Below, in pieces: positions 1 to 8,974 of a DNA stretch of 64,000 nucleotides (positions are counted from its first letter, which is position 1; each line of letters starts with the position of its first letter). The position numbers and the translations under genes were made by a program. The stretch comes from an uncultured Oscillospiraceae bacterium (GTDB lineage: Bacteria > Bacillota > Clostridia > Oscillospirales > Ruminococcaceae): positions 4,960-68,959 of the forward strand of contig CAJUHS010000001.1 in assembly GCA_910586535.1 (NCBI GenBank), written 5' to 3'. The notes under the pieces are model-generated. The model did no database searches. It was not told where the DNA came from and saw only the letters and a program-made list of their open reading frames with translations.

Positions 1-491
1 GAGTAATTTCAGAAGTATTATTCGACCCAGATACAGAACCTGATGACGTAAAATTCGGTCAATACAAAGTTAAATACGGAGTTATAGAAAAATCGTTAAA
101 CTAAATGACGGCCTTTTTAACAAAATTGGTGAATGGGTTAATATTTATATTTATGAGAATAACCCTAACCATATTGTTGTAGAGCCTGTTCTCAAACATA
201 CTCCTCCAGATGCTATAGAATATTTTGACCAGAATATTAGCGAAGAACAAAAAATCAATAAAGAAAAATATAAAGATATGGATAAATCTAAAATAGCAGA
301 AGATTTGTTCAAAGGTGAACAGTATGACAAGTTGGTAGAGACTTGAATAGTTAAAACATCTGGAAAAACTTACGAAAGCAACCATGAGTTTAAGATTAGC
401 TGTACTTAATAAAGGCAATGATGACGAAGAAGTTTTGGCTTTGTGTTGTCCAAATGGAATAGTAATAAAGTTTAAAAATTGGTTTGTGTGA
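1..491 (+). pseudogene. decayed copy of the 192-aa phage tail protein gene
   Basis: The first bases are nearly identical to the intact gene at 2991-3569, aligning from its codon for residue 33 onward (GVISEVLFDPDTEPDD...). Conceptual translation shows at least one frameshift near position 95, an in-frame stop near 345 (VET*), and another frameshift before the tail SLRLAVLNKG, ending at the TGA at 489-491. The conserved C-terminal pattern (LAVLNKG, DDEEVLAL, FKNW) is still readable. The start lies outside the window. It sits just before an LRR gene exactly as its intact paralogue does, so it is the first gene of a duplicated cassette that has lost function. Confidence 0.85.
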
Positions 492-501
492 GGTGGATTA
501 A

Positions 502-2529
502 TTGAATACTAAACAATTTAGAAGACGATGGCTCAACGGTAAAATTGAGTCTGAATTGTTTTATGCGCCTATAAAAAAGCCTATAAAAAAAGTAAAACAA
601 TCTATGATAATAAAAATTAATGTTATAAATGCTGGCATATCAGAGCGGTATTTAACTAAAGTAGACATTAGTAGAAAATTCCCCTGCCAAACTTTTTATA
701 ATCTTAGAGATGCAAATGGAGATATCGTAAATCGAAGGACAAGACCAGATTTATTTTGGGATAGACCTTACAATGGGGCAGATGAAAATGCAGTATTTTG
801 GTTAAGTGATAATATGACAGAAGAAATTCCTAATTTATATTTTACAATAGATTGGGGAGATGGTAATATTGAGAGTTTTCCAAAACAAATTATAAAAACA
901 ACTTTAAATGAGGAAGTTTTTACTTTTGAATCTATTTTTCGTTATGATGTTTCAAATACTACATTTAACCATACTTATGAAAAATCGGGAGAATATATAA
1001 TTACTGTAAGTGGATATATAGATAATTTAGCTATAGGAAAAGGGTTTTATTATAACAATCAAAAATCTGAAAATTGGAAACTTATAGATGTTCTCTCTTG
1101 GGGAGATTTAAATTTTAAAGCTTTGGCAGGAACTTTATCATCTGTAATAAGTGATATGGATCATGTTCCAAAATTAGAATTTAAATATTGGAAAAAAGTT
1201 ATTACTATTTATTGTTTTGCTTCTCATTGGGGTCAAGGCAATTTGTGGAATGATGAAAAAGAAGGTTTAAAAATTGATTGGGATGATATTGGTGGAGATA
1301 GATTTTTTGATAATTTTCCAAATTTAGTAGATTTATACGATTGCTTTTATGAAAGCACTATTACATATATTCCTGCATATTGTTTTAAAAATAATCCATG
1401 GATACAACGTCTTGATTATTGTTTTTATCAGTGTGAATTAAAATATATAGGAGAATATGCTTGTGCAAATTTAAAATATTTAACAAATGCCGCCCAAATT
1501 GTGTATTTATATAGAGTCTCGGGTAATAAAAAAACTATTGATGAGAGAGCTGAATATATAAAAAATAATCAATTATTACAGTATATAGGTGATTCTGCAT
1601 TTGAAAATTGTATAAATATGACTGATTCAATTTCGTTAAACAGTTTGTTTATGATGAATACAGGTGCTTTGGATGGTAAAGGTTGGGATCGAATAGGCAA
1701 TAGAGTTTTTAAAAACTGTAAGAAACTTATCTCACATCATGGAAATAATGTTGGATGGGCTTATCTTGAATATATCGGAGACGAGCTTTTTGCTGGATGT
1801 GAGAATTTGCGAAGCCTTACTTATATGTTCATGGACGCTTATAATTTAAAATATATAGGCAAAGATATTTTTAAAGGTTGTAAAAATTTAAGAAACACAG
1901 TATGCACATTTTGTTATTGTTGTTTTAAACTTAATTTGCCCGATAAATTATTTTATGATGTAGAATATAATGGCGGGGATTACAGTTTTGATTTCAAAAT
2001 TGATAATCAACGCACTTTTGAAGTTGGTACACAATGGGGTGATAATCAAAAAAAACTAGATGTGCTAGATTTTTTAGCGAGTAATAGTGGATATTTTCCA
2101 AAAGAACATCAAAAAATGTTTAAAATTCTAAAACCTGAATTATATGAAAAAATGAAACTAAAATATATAGAAAGTTATCCTAAATATTCGGGATACCATT
2201 TCGGTAAAAATATGTTTAATGAGAAATTCTTAAAAGCACTTGGAGAAAACGGAGGGAAAATAACTGCCCAAGAGGACGTAATGTTTGACGGGCATTGTGA
2301 TATTTATATATATGAAAGAACTGGATTAGTTGACTGGGAACTTTATAATCGGAATACTGGAGAAGCCCCACCTGTTTGGAAATATGGTATTAAGATGAAA
2401 TTTGGAGAAATCGGTGTTGGAGAATATGATGGCGTAAATATCCACGGCGATTTAAAATATGACAATTCAGATGAAATTCCGAAGGAACCTCCTTGGGTTA
2501 AAATTTACCCAATTTACCCAAATACTTAA
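502..2529 (+). CDS. phage BspA-type leucine-rich-repeat adhesin with PKD-like domain, copy 1
   Basis: The product is 675 aa with no signal peptide, as expected for a virion protein. A PKD-like segment lies at about residues 110-175 (FTIDWGDG, then HTYEKSGEYIITVSG). LRR_5/BspA-type repeats follow at about 260-480, each with a YIG..F..C..L pattern (IGDSAFENC, IGNRVFKNC, IGDELFAGC, IGKDIFKGC). The C-terminus holds a conserved FGKNMFNEKF and GEAPPVWKY block shared with the second copy at 3587. The start is TTG at 502, six bases after AGGTGG. BspA repeats are known from bacterial surface adhesins; a role as side fibre or receptor-binding protein is inferred from its place among tail genes. Confidence 0.8.
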   Translation: MNTKQFRRRWLNGKIESELFYAPIKKPIKKVKQSMIIKINVINAGISERYLTKVDISRKFPCQTFYNLRDANGDIVNRRTRPDLFWDRPYNGADENAVFWLSDNMTEEIPNLYFTIDWGDGNIESFPKQIIKTTLNEEVFTFESIFRYDVSNTTFNHTYEKSGEYIITVSGYIDNLAIGKGFYYNNQKSENWKLIDVLSWGDLNFKALAGTLSSVISDMDHVPKLEFKYWKKVITIYCFASHWGQGNLWNDEKEGLKIDWDDIGGDRFFDNFPNLVDLYDCFYESTITYIPAYCFKNNPWIQRLDYCFYQCELKYIGEYACANLKYLTNAAQIVYLYRVSGNKKTIDERAEYIKNNQLLQYIGDSAFENCINMTDSISLNSLFMMNTGALDGKGWDRIGNRVFKNCKKLISHHGNNVGWAYLEYIGDELFAGCENLRSLTYMFMDAYNLKYIGKDIFKGCKNLRNTVCTFCYCCFKLNLPDKLFYDVEYNGGDYSFDFKIDNQRTFEVGTQWGDNQKKLDVLDFLASNSGYFPKEHQKMFKILKPELYEKMKLKYIESYPKYSGYHFGKNMFNEKFLKALGENGGKITAQEDVMFDGHCDIYIYERTGLVDWELYNRNTGEAPPVWKYGIKMKFGEIGVGEYDGVNIHGDLKYDNSDEIPKEPPWVKIYPIYPNT

Positions 2530-2562
2530 TATTAAATAAAAGAACAAGGATGGTGAAGCAAA

Positions 2563-2673
2563 ATGTCAGAAAAATTCTATGGAGTAAAAATAACAGACGA
2601 CACAGATTTGGTATATTATACGGAAGTCGCAGTTAAACAAGATTTAATGTTATATTCTTGCAAAATTTGTTAA
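2563..2673 (+). pseudogene. truncated N-terminus of the 145-aa tail protein gene
   Basis: Thirty-six codons starting MSEKFYGVKITDDT match the start of the intact gene at 6334 (YGVKITDDTGLVYYTEVAVK) and then diverge after the codons for QDL, ending in LMLYSCKIC and a stop. It keeps the same ribosome binding site context (GGATGGTGAAGC before ATG). It lies 33 bases after LRR copy 1, so it is the third gene of the first cassette, cut off by inserted or rearranged DNA. Confidence 0.85.
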
Positions 2674-2990
2674 AAATGCACAATTTTTCTAAAAACAATT
2701 TTGACCTCAGTGACATCCTTCCCTACCTTAATAGGTGGGGACTTCTTGCCACAAGTGGTTGAAAATCGAAACCATAAAGCGTTTATTTCATCTATTAATG
2801 TTAATACTTAAGGAGTATAATTTACGTTTAATAAAGTTATAGCATTATATAAAAATGTGGTATACCACTTAAAACTAAGCGAGATGTTAGAACCGAGCTT
2901 AACAATAGTACCATTAACAACAAATTAAATTCAAAATTATCATTAGAAAATAAATCTTCCACTAAAAAATAAGAAAGGATTGGTCTGTAT
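2674..2990. mobile_element. non-coding remnant with an IS200/IS605-like right end
   Basis: No credible gene lies here. The bases 2721-2740 form an 8-bp hairpin with a TAAT loop (CCCTACCT pairing with AGGTGGGG), followed by ACTTCTTGCC. This resembles the subterminal hairpin at the right end of IS200/IS605 or IS1341 elements downstream of tnpB. It lies just after the point where the 145-aa paralogue is truncated, which suggests insertion followed by loss of the transposase genes. The remainder (about 2780-2985) is AT-rich, with one short open frame ending in KLSLENKSSTKK just before the next ribosome binding site; I cannot assign it. Confidence 0.4.
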
Positions 2991-3569
2991 ATGGCAAATA
3001 AAACATTATCAGAATTAATAGCGCAAGTCGTAGACAGACTTGTAAATCAAAGATTAAAAGAAGCTCCTTTTGACAAGTCTTACAGCGGAGTAATTTCAGA
3101 AGTATTATTCGACCCAGATACAGAACCTGATGACGTAAAATTTGGTCAATATAAGGTTAGATACGGAAGCGCTGAAAAAACTATTAAGTTAAACGACGGT
3201 CTGGTTCATGAAGTTGGAGAGAGGGTTGATGTTCATGTATATGAGAATAATTCAAGCCATATTGTTGTAGCTCCTATTATTAATAGAGTGCCTCCGTATA
3301 AAATTAAGTATATAGATTACAGCGGTGATAATAACAACAAAGAACAATATGATGGCATGAAAACTTCTGAAATTATAAAAAAGCTAATTGAAGAAGATAA
3401 ATGCGATAAATTTATTGAATACAGACAAACCAAAGCAAATGGTCAAATTTATGAAACCGAACAAGAATATAAATTGGCTGTCCTTAATAAAGGAGAAGAA
3501 GATGAGGAAGTATTAGCTTTGGTTTTACCTGACGGCAGAAGTATTGAATTTGAGAATTGGAATGTGTAA
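2991..3569 (+). CDS. phage tail-region protein, intact copy of cassette gene 1
   Basis: The product is 192 aa, starting ATG after AAGAAAGGATTGG. Residues 1-35 are a helical N-terminus (ELIAQVVDRLVNQRLKEAP). Residues 33-100 are strand-rich and look like a small beta-barrel (VRYGSAEKTIKLNDGL, VDVHVYENNSSHIVV), reminiscent of OB-fold baseplate proteins, though I do not recognise the family. The C-terminus is acidic. It precedes LRR copy 2 by 17 bases and is probably co-translated with it. A role as adaptor between baseplate and LRR fibre is inference from the conserved pairing in both cassettes. Confidence 0.75.
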   Translation: MANKTLSELIAQVVDRLVNQRLKEAPFDKSYSGVISEVLFDPDTEPDDVKFGQYKVRYGSAEKTIKLNDGLVHEVGERVDVHVYENNSSHIVVAPIINRVPPYKIKYIDYSGDNNNKEQYDGMKTSEIIKKLIEEDKCDKFIEYRQTKANGQIYETEQEYKLAVLNKGEEDEEVLALVLPDGRSIEFENWNV

Positions 3570-3586
3570 GGCAGTGAGTATAAAAT

Positions 3587-5719
3587 ATGAATGTCAAACA
3601 ATTTAAAAGGCGCTGGGTGAATAGCAAGGTTGAACCTGAGTTATTTTATATGTCTGTGCCAAAAAAAGAAAATTTAGACTCGATGATTTTTGAAATAGAA
3701 GTTTATAACTGTGAAGAAAAATTAGATATATTAATGATTAATAATCTTAATTATGGTTTATTTCCAGACTTACAATTACATATATTGTATAATTTAAGAG
3801 ACTTAAATGGAAATTTAATAACTCCTAAAGATAATCCAGAATTATTTACAAACAACCCCCTTAATACAGAACTATTACAAGAAGATTTGGTTGAATATAA
3901 TAAAGCAGTTCAATTAATAGTTGATTGGGGAGATGGGGAACAAACAGTATTAAAAGGACGAGAAACAAAATTTAAGGGTAAATATTTATATGATAGTATT
4001 AATGGTAGTCAGATTTCTCATTCGTATAAAAAGAATGGGAAATATACTATTTTTGTATCAGGTGTCTGCTCTCAAATTAATATTGTAAATAGTAAATATA
4101 TTAATGGAACGTTTCTTTATAATAAAGACAAAGGTTGGGAAGTAAAAAAGGTTATATCTTTTGGTAATTTAAATAATACAGCATTAAATAATACTTATTC
4201 CGCCGCAATAATAGATAAAGCAGAAATTCAATGCTATTTAAATTTTAGTTCATTAAAAAAAGTAAGAAAAATTAATTATTTAGTATACGATCCCAAAAAT
4301 ATTAAAGGTGATCTTGCATTGGAAAAATATTTTGAAAATTCTCCTATTGCAAGTTGGGATATAATTGGTGGAGACAATTTTTTTCATCATTTTCCAAAGC
4401 TTGTAGATGCAACGAGTGCAATGTATTGTAGTAACACTCCATATGTTCCTAATTATTGTTTTTCAGATAATCCGTACCTATTATCCCTAAGAACTTGTTT
4501 TGCTTATAATCCAATTAAATATATTGGAAAGTACGCTTGCGCAAATTTAAAGTATTTAGTAGATATCCAAACCTTTTGTTCTGCAGGGTTTTTAGTACAA
4601 GGAAACAACTATGAAGAAATAATTAATATATGGGATAAATATATTGGGTGCATCCCATATATAGACAATGGATTATTTGAAAACTGTATATCATTAAACA
4701 AAAATACTAATATTTATTTTAACTATTTTCAGTATAAATTTAAAAACACGTCTATATCTAATATTTGGGGAAACAATTACTATAATATGGACATGTGTGG
4801 TAAAATAGGTGATAAAATATTTAAAAATTGTAAGTTAATAAATGGTTTTGTAATGTACGACACCTTTTTGTTAAATTCAATTGGAAATGAAGTGTTTGCG
4901 AATTGCATTCAATTGCAAAAAGTTTCTTTTTATGGTGGCACTCCTTGTTTAGAACATATAGGTGAAAATATTTTTGAAAATTGTAAAAATATATTTCGGG
5001 TTGATTTTAATATACCTCTTAATGCTGCTATACCTCTTGAGATACCAGATAATTTTTTAAGCGATATAGAATTTCAAAACGGAGTAAAATACTATTTTCG
5101 CGATATGAGGATACAATATGCAGGGTATCACTCTATAAATTACGAAAACAAAGGACAATCTGACATAAGAAAAAAAGACTTGTTTTCTTTTCTTACATAC
5201 ATGAATAATCCTTATAGTAACGAAATACCAATCAAATTATCAATTGAATTTATTAAAAAATACCAACCAAATATTTATAAACAGTTAGAAGAGATAAAAA
5301 ATACTTTCCCTAATAAATATTATATTAAGTTTGGTAAAAATATGTTTAATGAAAAATTCATTAAACAATGGTTTGACTCATGTAAAAATTATGTTGATCC
5401 AAGTTGGGTTTTAGAAACGAGTCTCCCATTGTGGTATGGTCAATGCTATGAATTATATATTTCGGAAAATCAAACTGAATGGTATAATGTTTGTTGTGGA
5501 GAAGCCCCTCCGTTCTGGAAATACATATCTCCCGAATATAGAATAAATGAGAGTTCTTATTATGGTCAAAATTATGAATCTTATAATAACAAAACCATTC
5601 TGCCTGTACATTATGACAATCTTAGTGAAATACCTTATTTGTATTATGACAGTAATGGAGGAATCCCTATGAACGGATTTAATGGTATAGGATATTATGA
5701 CTACCATTATAAGAATTAA
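3587..5719 (+). CDS. phage BspA-type leucine-rich-repeat adhesin with PKD-like domain, copy 2
   Basis: The product is 710 aa and a clear paralogue of the gene at 502: both start MN.KQFKRRW-type and end with FGKNMFNEKF and GEAPPFWKY. The PKD-like part at about 105-170 reads LIVDWGDGEQ then SHSYKKNGKYTIFVSG. BspA-like repeats follow at about 250-480 (PYVPNYCFSDN, IDNGLFENC, IGDKIFKNC, IGNEVFANC, IGENIFENC). The C-terminal region past residue 600 differs strongly from copy 1 and is rich in Tyr and Asn. Divergence of loops on a conserved scaffold fits receptor binding; that role is inferred. Confidence 0.8.
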   Translation: MNVKQFKRRWVNSKVEPELFYMSVPKKENLDSMIFEIEVYNCEEKLDILMINNLNYGLFPDLQLHILYNLRDLNGNLITPKDNPELFTNNPLNTELLQEDLVEYNKAVQLIVDWGDGEQTVLKGRETKFKGKYLYDSINGSQISHSYKKNGKYTIFVSGVCSQINIVNSKYINGTFLYNKDKGWEVKKVISFGNLNNTALNNTYSAAIIDKAEIQCYLNFSSLKKVRKINYLVYDPKNIKGDLALEKYFENSPIASWDIIGGDNFFHHFPKLVDATSAMYCSNTPYVPNYCFSDNPYLLSLRTCFAYNPIKYIGKYACANLKYLVDIQTFCSAGFLVQGNNYEEIINIWDKYIGCIPYIDNGLFENCISLNKNTNIYFNYFQYKFKNTSISNIWGNNYYNMDMCGKIGDKIFKNCKLINGFVMYDTFLLNSIGNEVFANCIQLQKVSFYGGTPCLEHIGENIFENCKNIFRVDFNIPLNAAIPLEIPDNFLSDIEFQNGVKYYFRDMRIQYAGYHSINYENKGQSDIRKKDLFSFLTYMNNPYSNEIPIKLSIEFIKKYQPNIYKQLEEIKNTFPNKYYIKFGKNMFNEKFIKQWFDSCKNYVDPSWVLETSLPLWYGQCYELYISENQTEWYNVCCGEAPPFWKYISPEYRINESSYYGQNYESYNNKTILPVHYDNLSEIPYLYYDSNGGIPMNGFNGIGYYDYHYKN

Positions 5720-5806
5720 AGACCTACAAATAAAAAGCAAGCACAACGAAAAGACCATGCAAAATAGTCTATTACCCAAAAATAAACCAAACACAAATAT
5801 TTTAAA

Positions 5807-6263
5807 GCAACCTTATGGCATATGATGGTTTTGCTCCAAACTCCTAAGACTTATCGCATTTTAGTTATAGCAGCGGAGTGGTGAAGATGTCGCGTTTAAC
5901 CCCACATTAACACGAGCATAGCAAATACGCGGTAACTCGTTTACAGCAGACATCCTATACACCTTATACGTCTTGTCTTCGGAGCGTTTTCTGAGAAATT
6001 GATAAATGGCATTATATTCGTTTTTTGAATAATAACGTCAACAACCTGAAACAAGGTTTTACGCAATGACGGTGAACCACAATTTCACTTTATTACCTAT
6101 TCAGTCTGTTTGGCAACACAAACGCACCTATGGTGACTTAACATGCAAAACGAACAGCAATGAAGCATAGGTGGCGGTCATCCAGCGCGCGTATTGTTTC
6201 ATGTAGTGGTACGTCGGTACATCCACAGCTTCCATTATAACTTAAAATTGACAATATGAGCGC
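5807..6263 (+). ncRNA. candidate large structured phage RNA
   Basis: There is no open frame here on the plus strand in about 600 bases, yet many perfect or near-perfect helices can be drawn. They are 5807-5812/5827-5834, 5886-5891/5949-5954, 5891-5895/5927-5931, 5912-5916/5936-5940 (crossing the previous one, so a possible pseudoknot), 6036-6040/6067-6071 enclosing 6043-6047/6054-6058, 6072-6076/6084-6088, 6108-6112/6119-6123, 6123-6132/6166-6176, and 6185-6196/6252-6263 enclosing 6206-6212/6217-6226. Size, density of helices and place in a Clostridia phage resemble ROOL or GOLLD RNAs; I cannot confirm family membership. Strand is inferred from the phage transcription direction. Confidence 0.55.
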
Positions 6264-6333
6264 GTGTAAATTATTTGGAGTATTTCATGGATTTACTAAT
6301 TAAATTTATTTTAACAGGACGGTGAACTATAAA

Positions 6334-6771
6334 ATGTCGGATAAAACACAAAAATTTTACGGGGTAAAAATTACAGACGACACAGGTCTGGTATATTATA
6401 CAGAAGTAGCAGTTAAAAATGACTTAAAACACACAATAAATATTCAGACACACATTCCAATTAACAGTAAATTTCCTTATCACACTCGCATAGGGAAACC
6501 ATCTTATTGGTCGGGTACAATCACAGGCGCATTTGAAAATAACAAAAACACCGAATGTGAACACGATTACGAATTTGGAGATACTGAATATAGAATAAAT
6601 TTTGTTGAATGGTTACACAACGGACTCGTTAAGACGTTATATCTTAGCGAGTCTTTTGTTATGCCTGTAGTAATTTTATCGGAAATAAGTATTGAAACAG
6701 ACGGCACAATTGATGATCCTGTCGTAAAGACAACATTTCAATGCGAACAATGCGATGAAAGGATAAAGTGA
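6334..6771 (+). CDS. small phage tail-region protein (cassette gene 3)
   Basis: The product is 145 aa. I place the start at ATG 6334 after GGACGGTGAACT, because the truncated paralogue at 2563 uses the same ATG with the same leader; an upstream GTG at 6322 overlaps the ribosome binding site. Strands such as FYGVKITDDTGLVYYTEVAV and a C-terminal CEQCDERIK are visible. The protein is probably a tail-tube or baseplate component given its position directly before the large tail protein, but I do not recognise its family. Confidence 0.7.
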   Translation: MSDKTQKFYGVKITDDTGLVYYTEVAVKNDLKHTINIQTHIPINSKFPYHTRIGKPSYWSGTITGAFENNKNTECEHDYEFGDTEYRINFVEWLHNGLVKTLYLSESFVMPVVILSEISIETDGTIDDPVVKTTFQCEQCDERIK

Positions 6772-6775
6772 TATT

Positions 6776-8956
6776 GTGGCAGGATTTGTAACTAATAAAA
6801 TTATAGATATTCCCCGAAGTAAAGAACCGCAGATTGATTTAAGAGTTGAAGTATATACTATAGGATATGATTGGGGTATTGCTTCGATGGGTAGTCCTAA
6901 CTTTCGAGAATTTACCGCGCCATATTACAAAGGCACTCTTGACGGACAATTCACCTCGGCTAACTTCTCTATAGACAGTACAAGCGATATGCGGTATACA
7001 GGTTCATTTTCCATTATACTGGATTATGACAGTCCGTTTATTGTTCATGCCAATGACTCACTATTTTGGCAAAACGTTTGGTTCAGAGTTATAAAAATAT
7101 ATAAATATCCTAATGGGAACAATGAAACTCAAAATATAATTGATGAACATATTATAGGTTGGTTTGTTCCTAACAGCGGTTCTTTTTCTTATAATGCTCA
7201 ATCGCGAGAACTAGGTTTAAGCTGTACGGATATGATGTCTTTTCTTACAGACAGCCGAGGAGGACATTTGACAAATTGGGAAGAATCTTTGTCGGGGTTA
7301 AAATATACTTTTTATGATATGTTTAAAGCCGGTACTAATTTTGCTCCACAGCAAGGAACTTTAAAGGATCAATTTATAGAAAACAGTGTGAAGACTGCTG
7401 CAAGATGCGCTTCAGGATTAGTTCTTGAAGGAGAAAAAAACATATCAACGGAAGAAAAACAGTACGACAATTTTCTTACGAAGCATAATACAGAAAATTC
7501 AAAAAAAGACATTATTTTATCGAATGCGTTATGGAATGAAAAATATCAAAAATTTATTCAAGAACACAAAGATGAAAAAAAAGAGGAACCGTGGCGCATT
7601 AAATTTTTTTATAAGGACGAAAACGGTGAATGGAGCGATAAATTTTACGAAGATACAAACTCTATGTTAGTTTCATTAATAAGCGGATACGCGCATATTA
7701 TTCCAATAGCCTCCGTATCGGTAAATTTACAGAACGGATATCAATTACTTCCATATGATATGGAATTTAACGGCGATACAACGCTTTATGATGTGCTGAA
7801 AAAAATTACCGATCTATACTCGAGACAAAGCGTTTATTTTGATGCTGACCGAAGATTGAATATTGTACAATACGCTTTATCGTGGGGTGATTGTAATAGT
7901 TCAATTGCAGCGCGAAAAGAAAATTTAACAGGTTTGACCTTGGAAGAGCATTGGAATATAAATCTGGAAGGAATAAAAAATTTTACTGTCGTATGGGGAC
8001 GGAATCAAACCTGCGTTGGGTATTACGGTGTAACAAGCATGAAAGGAATTTGTCCTAGTTGTGGTCAATTCCATGAATTTTATATATCACCAACGGGAGC
8101 TGACGGCAATAGTCATAACTGTGTGTTGTGCGGCACTCCTCTGCAAAGACTTAATATGAATGACGAAACTTACTCTACGCAGCGAATAGGTACACATAAA
8201 CAAGTTATTTATAATGACAATTTATTAACCGATGAAGAATGCTTTGAAGCAGCTAAAGCATTGACTGTTGCAAGCTGTCGTTCAAAAAAAACTTTAAGCG
8301 TTACTTTGATGGATAGATATCTGCCGTTATATAATCCAAGCTTAGGTGGTATGTGGGGTTCTGATACAGGAGTGGGAAGACTTATAGAATACACAAGCGC
8401 ATTAACAGGAGAAACCGATCTATATACATTGTTAAAATGGTCTAATGATTTTAACAGTGGTACTGTAACATTGGAACTTGAACCATTTTACCCTTGTGCA
8501 GAAACAACAAATATTTTACCAATACCTGAATTTACATTTGAAATAAATAATAAAGGGTTAATGACTATACACATTTCAGGTGAAGGAGAATTATTCAAAG
8601 TTTATTGCTCTAAATCATCAGCGTTATCAGCCACGGAGAAAAACATATGGTATTGGACAACTCTTGATTTGGATTTTATCGGAGAAACAGAAACTTCAGT
8701 CTTTACATATCAATTTACAGAAAGCGGTACATACAGTATAAGTTGTCAAGCGTGGAGTTCAACCATATTTCCCTCGGCTCTTGCAGATTACAAAGTTATT
8801 AACGTAACGATAAATGAAGATATAAGAGTTGATATTGATACCGGTGAAACATTAACTAAACCAAACGGAAATAATGTCGGTATTGGAATAAAATATCTTA
8901 CAACATCTGACAGCAAATATATTACAGATAACTACGGGAACAAATTTATTTATTAA
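6776..8956 (+). CDS. large phage tail/baseplate protein with zinc-ribbon-like insert
   Basis: The product is 726 aa with GTG start four bases after the previous stop. The N-terminal 200 residues (IDLRVEVYTIGYDW, FTSANFSIDSTSDMRYTGSFSI) resemble the baseplate or tail-associated proteins annotated with DUF5048 in Clostridia prophages. At about residues 424-456 four cysteines (CPSCG ... CVLCG) form a probable zinc ribbon. Residues 590-720 are strand-rich and look like a distal domain. It is the likely structural base for the fibre genes that follow. Confidence 0.7.
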   Translation: MAGFVTNKIIDIPRSKEPQIDLRVEVYTIGYDWGIASMGSPNFREFTAPYYKGTLDGQFTSANFSIDSTSDMRYTGSFSIILDYDSPFIVHANDSLFWQNVWFRVIKIYKYPNGNNETQNIIDEHIIGWFVPNSGSFSYNAQSRELGLSCTDMMSFLTDSRGGHLTNWEESLSGLKYTFYDMFKAGTNFAPQQGTLKDQFIENSVKTAARCASGLVLEGEKNISTEEKQYDNFLTKHNTENSKKDIILSNALWNEKYQKFIQEHKDEKKEEPWRIKFFYKDENGEWSDKFYEDTNSMLVSLISGYAHIIPIASVSVNLQNGYQLLPYDMEFNGDTTLYDVLKKITDLYSRQSVYFDADRRLNIVQYALSWGDCNSSIAARKENLTGLTLEEHWNINLEGIKNFTVVWGRNQTCVGYYGVTSMKGICPSCGQFHEFYISPTGADGNSHNCVLCGTPLQRLNMNDETYSTQRIGTHKQVIYNDNLLTDEECFEAAKALTVASCRSKKTLSVTLMDRYLPLYNPSLGGMWGSDTGVGRLIEYTSALTGETDLYTLLKWSNDFNSGTVTLELEPFYPCAETTNILPIPEFTFEINNKGLMTIHISGEGELFKVYCSKSSALSATEKNIWYWTTLDLDFIGETETSVFTYQFTESGTYSISCQAWSSTIFPSALADYKVINVTINEDIRVDIDTGETLTKPNGNNVGIGIKYLTTSDSKYITDNYGNKFIY

Positions 8957-8974
8957 AAAGGATGGTGATATATA

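Noticed and set aside
5453..5794. 113-codon minus-strand frame overlapping the end of LRR copy 2
   Set aside because: It lies almost entirely inside the LRR gene, has low-complexity Ile/Arg/Tyr composition and no ribosome binding site.
5720..6333. Group II intron
   Set aside because: No GTGYG start, no recognisable domain V and no intron-encoded protein. Group I intron remains untested.
502..6334. Diversity-generating retroelement acting on the LRR genes
   Set aside because: No reverse transcriptase is encoded in the window, and I see no template repeat matching the 3' end of either LRR gene in the non-coding block. The divergent C-termini are explained by duplication and drift.
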